Shown here: positions 49,392 to 54,487 of the stretch, in pieces
Numbering within the stretch: position 1 is the first letter of the stretch
Layout: each line of letters starts with the position of its first letter
Assembly (NCBI GenBank): GCA_007376195.1
Contig: VMFT01000001.1
Span: forward strand, 1-54,487
Direction of reading: 5' to 3'
DNA length: 54,487 bases
DNA from: Parcubacteria group bacterium Gr01-1014_29
GTDB taxonomy: Bacteria; Patescibacteriota; Minisyncoccia; Ryanbacterales; 2-02-FULL-48-12
The notes under the pieces: model-generated
The model's database searches: none
Seen by the model: only the letters and a program-made list of their open reading frames with translations
Told to the model about the DNA's origin: nothing
Program-made: the position numbers and the translations under genes

Positions 49392-50039
49392 TTACTTATC
49401 GTGCAAAGAAAATAATTTTCGCAAATATTCATCCCCCTCCATTCTTTCCGTAACAAAATAGAGCACATCATGTCCCAGCTTGAGATTTATTTTAAGTAAT
49501 GCAAGCGCTTCCTCACATTCATATGGATATATCCAAACACTGTTCTGTAACTTCCGAAATCCCATGTTTGTAAGTTCTATTCGGAGATGATCTCTAACTT
49601 TCCGCCGCTTTTCCAACACATCAAATACCACGACACGCCACTTACCATCCCACACCATCGAACTATTTTCTGTTTTGAATCGAAGTTGGTGAAATCGTTT
49701 TTCTCCTTTTTCTGTCAATTTTACACTCGGTATGTTTCCATTGGTTTGATCTAATATAATCACTCCTTCATTTTTCAACCGCCGCAATGTTTCACTGACA
49801 CGATATCGAGGGTTATTTTTCTTCCAACGACCCGGTTCAATAAACCGGAGTATTTGTACCGCATTCGGGGCAAGGATAGCAATACTCACAATACTTGCGA
49901 TACCTATAATTCCCAGAATTACATCGCTTATCGGCACTTTACCTTCGTATTCCTGCAAATATGGGATGAGGTCATTGCTCCATCCACTCTTTATAGGATT
50001 CCTGTCTGTGTTTTTCCTTTCCCTATTCTTCAATAACAT
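49392..50039 (-). CDS. PaaX/Cas2-like protein with membrane segment
   Basis: A 215-residue protein in three parts: a hydrophobic segment (about residues 38-60, DVILGIIGIASIVSIAILAP), a winged-helix-like domain (about 70-125, with GVIILDQTNGNIPSVKLTEK), and a ferredoxin-like domain (about 130-215). The last resembles the PaaX C terminus and Cas2 (WRVVVFDVLEKRRKVRDHLR, then GFRKLQNSVWIYPYECEEAL). Cas2-type proteins are nucleases or structural parts of CRISPR adaptation; no CRISPR array or cas1 is present, so a regulatory role is more likely. It is flanked by two copies of a hairpin repeat. Confidence 0.7.
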   Translation of the reverse strand: MLLKNRERKNTDRNPIKSGWSNDLIPYLQEYEGKVPISDVILGIIGIASIVSIAILAPNAVQILRFIEPGRWKKNNPRYRVSETLRRLKNEGVIILDQTNGNIPSVKLTEKGEKRFHQLRFKTENSSMVWDGKWRVVVFDVLEKRRKVRDHLRIELTNMGFRKLQNSVWIYPYECEEALALLKINLKLGHDVLYFVTERMEGDEYLRKLFSLHDK

Positions 50040-50068
50040 AAATTGTTTTTACTAAATATTGATATATT

Positions 50069-50110
50069 GATTCCTAAATTATCAGACGGTCGTTCTACAT
50101 TTTAGGAATC
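50069..50110. repeat. TTCCTAA/AGACG hairpin, copy 2
   Basis: GATTCCTAAA and TTTAGGAATC form the outer stem, around AGACGGTCGTTCT. The DUF1653 stop codon lies inside the right arm. Confidence 0.8.
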
Positions 50111-50350
50111 CTTCTCCGTTTTATCTTCATTATCCACTATAAACCGAAATCGAGGGCCTTTGTAGTTGTATTCTGGCATGTCCACTTCCTCCAAAAACAT
50201 GTCTTTTGGGCGTATCTCAATACGAAACTCACCATATAAAGGCACATACAACACCATTGACTCACGCGTCTCGTGATGGCATCCTTCGCCGATTACCAGA
50301 TAATCTTTGCCTTTGTAATGCCGATAAATTCCTTTTTTGATTTCTGACAT
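50102..50350 (-). CDS. DUF1653 domain protein
   Basis: An 82-residue protein matching DUF1653: GIYRHYKGKDYLVIGEGCHH, then MVLYVPLYGEFRIEIRPKDM and FLEEVDMPEYNYKGPRF. The family's function is unknown. The ATG at 50350 was chosen; a GTG four codons upstream is also possible. A palindrome of the AACTGA family lies directly upstream. Its C-terminal part has been copied to 49196-49298. Confidence 0.85.
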   Translation of the reverse strand: MSEIKKGIYRHYKGKDYLVIGEGCHHETRESMVLYVPLYGEFRIEIRPKDMFLEEVDMPEYNYKGPRFRFIVDNEDKTEKDS

Positions 50351-50362
50351 ATACTTATACAC

Positions 50363-50393
50363 AACTGATTGGACACTCGGTGTCTGATCAGTT
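50363..50393. repeat. 31-bp near-palindrome, AACTGA family, second copy
   Basis: AACTGATTGGACAC and GTGTCTGATCAGTT flank TCG, with two mismatched pairs. It is a relative of the perfect copy at 16603-16633 and lies between the DUF1653 start and the next gene upstream. Confidence 0.8.
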
Positions 50394-50410
50394 TAGGTAA
50401 CCGCGAGGGA

Positions 50411-51049
50411 TTAATTATTTTCAGCAACACTTCGAGGCTTTTGTTCAACTTTTCCAAATCTCCCTTCTTCCATATATTGAATGAATCTATTCACTATTGC
50501 CTGTTGTGAATCAGCTTTCCCTTCCAGTAGTGACGAACCTTTTCCTCCTTGAAGAAACGATTGTAAGCTTTTTTTATTCGTATATCTTGCTTGCGCAAGC
50601 CCCTTCTCCTGCTTTATTACTATACGAAAAAGAATTTCTTCTTCCTTGCCTTGCAAGAATTTGGGAACACCCTCGTTATGAATGAGTTTGCGCGCCGCTT
50701 CTAATTGGGGTTGCAATTTCAGCACAGTAATGTCTTTTTCTTCAATTTTTTTAGTGCGATAACGGAGAATTGCCAGTTCAGGATCACTCCGATCATTATA
50801 GATCCGAAGCGCCATAAGGTTTCCAATCCTGGGTCTCAAGATGTTTTGCTTTCCTACTGCGTGCTCAGGATCCACAAAAAACAATTGGATACCATCGGTA
50901 TCCCGTTCAGCTACAAAGAGGTGGGGATGGCGTGTCCCTTTCTCTTTCTCACCTACAAGGATGATAGTTTGATACGATTCGTCAGTTTCAAATTCCTGTG
51001 TCAAGTCAAGTAAACGCTCCCGTATTTCTTGAGGAATAACTCGTTCCAA
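50411..51049 (-). CDS. Unknown 212-residue soluble protein
   Basis: No family recognised. The first half looks alpha/beta (YQTIILVGEKEKGTRHPHLF, then GIQLFFVDPEHAVGKQNILR); the second half is helical and charged, ending in VEQKPRSVAENN. The start appears to be a TTG at 51049, three bases after the stop of a 37-codon upstream ORF, suggesting translational coupling. Genes in this block are AT-rich compared with the cell-wall genes. Confidence 0.55.
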   Translation of the reverse strand: MERVIPQEIRERLLDLTQEFETDESYQTIILVGEKEKGTRHPHLFVAERDTDGIQLFFVDPEHAVGKQNILRPRIGNLMALRIYNDRSDPELAILRYRTKKIEEKDITVLKLQPQLEAARKLIHNEGVPKFLQGKEEEILFRIVIKQEKGLAQARYTNKKSLQSFLQGGKGSSLLEGKADSQQAIVNRFIQYMEEGRFGKVEQKPRSVAENN

Positions 51050-51052
51050 GAG

Positions 51053-51166
51053 TTATTCGCTAGTATATTCAGTATTTTCAATAGCAAGTGGCTGGTTTTT
51101 AGACGAGATATTATCCAGGAGATCAGGAATAATATTTTTTTGTATCCTTTCGAAATTATATTTCAT
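51053..51166 (-). CDS. Possible 37-residue small protein or leader peptide
   Basis: ATG at 51166 with AGGG about 6 bases upstream. It reads MKYNFERIQKNIIPDLLDNI and on to ENTEYTSE, then TAA 3 bases before the TTG of the 212-residue gene. Composition is plausible for a small acidic helical protein. It could be a leader whose translation couples to the next gene. Confidence 0.4.
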   Translation of the reverse strand: MKYNFERIQKNIIPDLLDNISSKNQPLAIENTEYTSE

Positions 51167-51197
51167 TTCGCCCTAATTACCTAAATTTATTTGACAA

Positions 51198-52286
51198 TTA
51201 GAAAATTCTTGCAAGGTCAAAATAGGTAACAACCAGCATCAAAAAAATAAGAGCAACAAAACCTGCTGTATGCGCGAATTGGCTTATGTGAAGAGGAACA
51301 GGAGCGCCGCGCAATTTTTCGATTATGAGAAAAAATATGCGCCCGCCGTCAAGCGCCGGTATTGGCAGGAGATTTAATACGGCAAGATTAATTGAAAGCA
51401 CCGCCACAAGCTGAAGAAGATACACAAATCCGAGCCGAGTCGCCTCGCCCGCGATCTGGGCAATGCCAACCGGTCCTGCAACAGAACCGGTAATATCGGC
51501 ACTGAAGATATTCGTAAAAAATGATGCGAGACCCACCGAAACAGCTTTTGTGGTGTAGATAGTTGTTTTTAGTCCCTCCCACGGGGCACGATACCAAGGG
51601 GTGCGCACAATACCAATTTTCGCCATCGCAATGCCTAAAAGTCCCTCTCCTGCAGGCGCCTCTTCCCTCAAAGCAACGGCAAGATGCTGCTCGCCATCTG
51701 ATCTTGCTATTACAATGGTAAGTTCCTCACCGGCGTGCCTTTTTACAAATTCTTGCACATTCACAACGTCCACAATGCGCATCGTTTCGGACAACGATTC
51801 TAATTCCACTATTGCATCCCCCGGCACCATACCGACTTGGTGAGCTGGAGAATCGGGAACAACTTCCACAACACGCACTACCGCATCGCGCGCACCTTCG
51901 CCACTCCCGACCACGCTGGGAATACCAATCCCATGCCCCAAGGTAAAAAGCACATACGCCAACACCATATTCATCGCGACACCCGCAACCAACACCAAAA
52001 ACCTGTCCCATGCGCTGCGCATTGCGAAATTTCTCGCTGAATCATCCTCCTTCGCTAAAGCTTCGGAGGACGAGTCTTCTCCCCATACGCGCACAAACCC
52101 ACCAAGCGGAAGCAGGTTTATAGAATAAAATGTCTCGCCGTACTGCTTGCCAAAAAGCCGCGGCGGAAACCCGAAACCGAATTCATCCACCCGCATGCCT
52201 TTCCATTTGGCAACTATAAAATGGCCAAATTCATGGCTTAAAACCAACACGGCTATGACTGCTAAAAAAATAAGGAGAGTAAACAT
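51198..52286 (-). CDS. rseP: Site-2 membrane metalloprotease (RseP/M50)
   Basis: A 362-residue intramembrane zinc protease. HEFGH lies in the first helix (VLSHEFGHFIVAKW) and the third zinc ligand is in LLPIPALDGGRIFFLIIEK. A single PDZ domain sits between (VVEVVPDSPAHQVGMVPGDA). It cleaves membrane-bound regulators after a first-site protease, or remnant signal peptides. Only one PDZ is seen, against two in E. coli. It follows frr in the same direction, separated by a word repeat. Confidence 0.93.
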   Translation of the reverse strand: MFTLLIFLAVIAVLVLSHEFGHFIVAKWKGMRVDEFGFGFPPRLFGKQYGETFYSINLLPLGGFVRVWGEDSSSEALAKEDDSARNFAMRSAWDRFLVLVAGVAMNMVLAYVLFTLGHGIGIPSVVGSGEGARDAVVRVVEVVPDSPAHQVGMVPGDAIVELESLSETMRIVDVVNVQEFVKRHAGEELTIVIARSDGEQHLAVALREEAPAGEGLLGIAMAKIGIVRTPWYRAPWEGLKTTIYTTKAVSVGLASFFTNIFSADITGSVAGPVGIAQIAGEATRLGFVYLLQLVAVLSINLAVLNLLPIPALDGGRIFFLIIEKLRGAPVPLHISQFAHTAGFVALIFLMLVVTYFDLARIF

Positions 52287-52289
52287 ATA

Positions 52290-52372
52290 AGTTAATCAGC
52301 AAATAACGAATCAGTCGCGAATGAACGAATTCGTATATTCGTAATCAATTCGCTATTCGTTGATTTTAAACT
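52290..52372. repeat. ATCAACGAATA word repeat between frr and rseP
   Basis: On the minus strand AAAATCAACGAATAGCGAAT and TACGAATATACGAAT repeat the words found before cysS at 24272-24312. They are followed by an inverse set (ATTCGTTCATTCGCG), so it can fold back. It begins in the last codons of frr. Confidence 0.65.
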
Positions 52373-52920
52373 TCCATTATTTCCTTCTCTTTCTTCTCCC
52401 GCACATTCTCTAATTCTGTGTTAAACCCATCCATCTTTTTCTGCAATTCATCTTTCGCGCGAAATTTCTCATCTTCGGAAATTGTTTTCTCTTTCTCGGC
52501 GGCCTGAACATCCTTCCATGCCTCATCGCGGACTCTGCGCGAACGCACCCGCGCCTCTTCTGCTTTTGCGCTAAGAATCTTCAGAAGATCCTTACGGCGT
52601 TCTTCGGTAAGCTGGGGAAGCGTCAGTCGGATATGATCACCATCTGCAATAGGCACTATATAAAGCGGTGAATTCTCAATTGCTTTGGCAATTGCTTCCA
52701 ACGCCGCCTTATCCCACGGTTGTATCACCAGAGACCGGGCATCAGGCGTAGAAATTGACGCAATATGCTTCAAGGGCGTTTTCGCGCCATAATACTCCAC
52801 TTCCAAATCTTCCAGAAGCGCTGGCGAGGCACGCCCCGTCCGTAAAGAAGCAATCTCACTACGAAACCATTCGCGGATTGAGGCAAACTCGTTTTCCATT
52901 TTTTTTAAAACCTGTTGCAT
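52366..52920 (-). CDS. frr: Ribosome recycling factor
   Basis: A 184-residue protein of normal length that splits the terminated ribosome with EF-G. It has RTGRASPALLEDLEVEYYGA, then DARSLVIQPWDKAALEAIAK and LTEERRKDLLKILSAKAEEA. The ATG at 52920 lies directly after a dispersed TGCTCA box repeat shared with rsmH and rpmA. Confidence 0.96.
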   Translation of the reverse strand: MQQVLKKMENEFASIREWFRSEIASLRTGRASPALLEDLEVEYYGAKTPLKHIASISTPDARSLVIQPWDKAALEAIAKAIENSPLYIVPIADGDHIRLTLPQLTEERRKDLLKILSAKAEEARVRSRRVRDEAWKDVQAAEKEKTISEDEKFRAKDELQKKMDGFNTELENVREKKEKEIMEV

Positions 52921-52978
52921 GTGCCAAAAAATAATGAGCGTTAGCGAATATATTTTTTGAGCATCCCGTCGTTAGGCG
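52918..52978 (-). repeat. Hairpin plus TGCTCA box at the frr start
   Basis: On the minus strand GCATCCCG/CGGGATGC form a hairpin, then TGCTCAAAAAATATATTCGC, TAACGCTCATTATTTTTT and GGCAC lead straight into the ATG. The box also has short arms AAAAAATA/TATTTTTT. It matches the rsmH copy with two substitutions. Confidence 0.8.
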
Positions 52979-52987
52979 GGATGCCTA

Positions 52988-54094
52988 TTATTTTGTAAAA
53001 CCGATCACAACAGTTTCAGGATCAGCTGGGTCAATAGCGATAGCGGTAATAACGCCCTTGCCCATAAACTGCGTCCCCTTCCATGTCTGACCGCCGTCTT
53101 CGCTTTTATACAGCTGGGAAGAAGCGGAAATATACAGCGTGTTGTGCTGTGTGGGATGAATCGCAAACCCCAGCGCCGGCAAGGAACCAGGCGGCACAAT
53201 AAGCGGAATAGCGCGCCACACCGCGCCGTCATCCCAAGATGCCAATAACCCATGATCAGATGTAAGATATACTATGCCGGAGGAAGAATCAATAAAAAGA
53301 TGCTGATTGTTGCGCGCGCCTTTGAATTTTGAAAGGCTGCGCGTAAATTCTTTCCACGTTTTGCCGTAATCTGACGTGCGGAACAATTGTCCGCGCTGCA
53401 AGGTTACGAAAAACTGTCCCGGCACATGCGGATGCGCAAGGATATCCGTAATAGCGCTGCGGAACCGATACGTGGCTTCCCACGTTTCTCCCGCATCACT
53501 GCTTTGGTAAAACCCTGAACCTGCGCCGATTATAATCCTGTCGGCAGCAAACGGGTCTATTGCAATCTTTCGCACGGGGGTATCCTCCAGTGGCGCGAAA
53601 AAAAGTTCTTTAAATGATGAACCAGTAAGCATCACCAAATATCCCTGCTCATTATAACGCAAAGCCGCGTATATACGCGCCGGAGAAACATCGGAAAGCG
53701 CCATATCAAATACGGTAGCTTCAGGAGGCACTGTTCCATTCTCGTCTTTATACTGCGATACATCGGCGTAGGTATCGGTGAGGGCTCGCCATACGCCCGT
53801 TTCTTGCGTACCGATCAACAATTGTTTTCCCAGAGTGTCAAACAATACATGAAATGGAGAAAACCGGGCGCCTGGTATGCCGCGCCACGTTGTACCGCCG
53901 TCTTCTGAAACATACAGACTGGAATCGGTATCATGAGTAACAGCGGCATGTTCTGGAGTCTTGGACACGCTACCGTCTTCGTCGGGAGCAAAAAACCGAA
54001 ATGCCGCGAGAAACAACATGCCAAGCGCGATAACGCCGAGAATGACAAGTCCTGTTATCTTTACGTGTTCACGCGTTATGCTGTGAGGAATCAT
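52988..54094 (-). CDS. Membrane-anchored Asp-box (BNR/Ycf48-like) repeat protein
   Basis: A 368-residue protein with one N-terminal membrane helix (about residues 13-33) and an extracytoplasmic beta-propeller. At least five Asp-box repeats are visible: SEDGGTTWRG, SSDAGETWEA, TSDYGKTWKE, SWDDGAVWRA and SEDGGQTWKG. Propellers of this kind occur in sialidases, sortilin and the photosystem assembly factor Ycf48. No sialidase catalytic residues were recognised, so a binding or assembly role is more likely. The ATG at 54094 puts the anchor at the N terminus. Confidence 0.85.
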   Translation of the reverse strand: MIPHSITREHVKITGLVILGVIALGMLFLAAFRFFAPDEDGSVSKTPEHAAVTHDTDSSLYVSEDGGTTWRGIPGARFSPFHVLFDTLGKQLLIGTQETGVWRALTDTYADVSQYKDENGTVPPEATVFDMALSDVSPARIYAALRYNEQGYLVMLTGSSFKELFFAPLEDTPVRKIAIDPFAADRIIIGAGSGFYQSSDAGETWEATYRFRSAITDILAHPHVPGQFFVTLQRGQLFRTSDYGKTWKEFTRSLSKFKGARNNQHLFIDSSSGIVYLTSDHGLLASWDDGAVWRAIPLIVPPGSLPALGFAIHPTQHNTLYISASSQLYKSEDGGQTWKGTQFMGKGVITAIAIDPADPETVVIGFTK

Positions 54095-54101
54095 AAGTAA
54101 T

Positions 54102-54487
54102 TTAATAGGGATGCAATACGTCAGATTCAAATATAACACGCTTGGCGGCATAGGGTTTTTGGAACCTTTGCCGTCCTTCCACCAAACGCCGGCAAAGCGC
54201 GGCCGTATGTATAACACCACACGACTCCTCCCCAAGCATCGTATGCACCGCGCTGCCGAGTGCCACAATGTGCTCATCATACCACAATTCCATTTTCTCG
54301 GGGTCATCACACAACGCATCAACCGACTCTAACCGTTCGGCCGCCGAACAAGAAAGGAAAGTTCTTTGGGCGGTATGTTCTGCCGCTTTCTTTTTTAGAA
54401 TTTCAGGCGGTAGAGAACAAAACTCCAGCGCCGCACCGGGACATCCGTAAGCAAGACGAGCAGCACATGCCGCGCTCGCCGGCAGTA
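54102..54487 (-). CDS. holB: DNA polymerase III delta' subunit, C-terminal part
   Basis: The frame is open from the window edge to the stop at 54102, about 128 residues. ARLAYGCPGAALEF resembles the start of the C-terminal collar domain of clamp-loader subunits (ARLAxGSPGxAL), and the helical end with ARVxE-like RFQKPYAAKRVIFESDVL fits. The ATPase part lies beyond the window. It could instead be the gamma/tau subunit, but the length after the SPG motif favours delta'. It is 7 bases upstream of the Asp-box gene. Confidence 0.6.
   Translation of the reverse strand, partial: LPASAACAARLAYGCPGAALEFCSLPPEILKKKAAEHTAQRTFLSCSAAERLESVDALCDDPEKMELWYDEHIVALGSAVHTMLGEESCGVIHTAALCRRLVEGRQRFQKPYAAKRVIFESDVLHPY

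Noticed and set aside
49392-50039. Cas2-like protein as sign of a CRISPR-Cas locus
   Set aside because: No cas1, effector or regularly spaced repeats are nearby, and the protein has a membrane segment and winged helix typical of PaaX-like regulators.

Overview
The window looks like a chromosomal segment of a Candidate Phyla Radiation (Patescibacteria, probably Parcubacteria-like) bacterium. This is inference from style: tightly packed housekeeping genes with many 4-base ATGA overlaps, reduced aminoacyl-tRNA synthetases, a PaaX/Cas2-like protein outside any CRISPR locus, many small membrane proteins, and intergenic regions filled with short word-like inverted repeats. Ribosomal protein L9, absent from some CPR lineages, is present. 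No rRNA, CRISPR array, transposase, prophage or plasmid function was seen. Base composition was not computed.

Layout. 0-5 kb: an RND-type exporter (-), then a haem-oxygenase-fold candidate metalloprotein and an orphan 7TM histidine kinase (+). 5-16.6 kb (+): aspS, scpA, scpB, a D,D-carboxypeptidase, mraY, an N-acyl-D-amino-acid deacylase-like gene in the slot normally held by murD, ftsW, murG, gltX and an EnvC-like M23 peptidase; this is half of a split dcw cell-wall cluster. 16.6-19.6 kb: an accessory stretch with a small membrane protein, an AT-rich nuclease-like protein, a RecB/Cas4-type nuclease and a membrane-anchored Ada-like metal-binding protein. 19.6-30 kb: rpmA, pyrG, rplI, ctpA, corA, cysS, dnaB, recR, rplU, two small genes and rmuC. 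30-34.7 kb: a P-type ATPase, tRNA-Glu(CTC) with a decayed tRNA-Glu copy beside it, and a phosphorylase-like GT35 protein that has lost the PLP lysine. 34.7-39.6 kb (-): murF, ftsI, ftsL, rsmH, mraZ, the other dcw half, with MraZ boxes. 39.6-48.6 kb (-): a small decayed gene, a MazE/PIN toxin-antitoxin pair, lysS, greA, mrdA-mreD-mreC-mreB and proS. 48.7-51.2 kb (-): a second accessory stretch (DUF1653 and a duplicated fragment, PaaX/Cas2-like protein, unknowns) bounded by hairpin repeats. 51.2-54.5 kb (-): rseP, frr, an Asp-box repeat protein and the 3' end of holB.

The genes mainly serve cell-wall synthesis and division (MraY-MurG-FtsW-FtsI-MurF, MreBCD-PBP2, D,D-carboxypeptidase, M23 hydrolase), translation and DNA maintenance. 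Two regulatory patterns stand out. At least eight genes have a -10 box only 6-8 bases before the start codon, which predicts leaderless mRNAs. A hairpin-plus-box repeat also sits just upstream of rsmH, frr and rpmA. The most unusual items are the deacylase in the murD position, the phosphorylase-like protein without its PLP lysine, the leaderless promoter layout, and several families of dispersed palindromes, some inside coding sequence.
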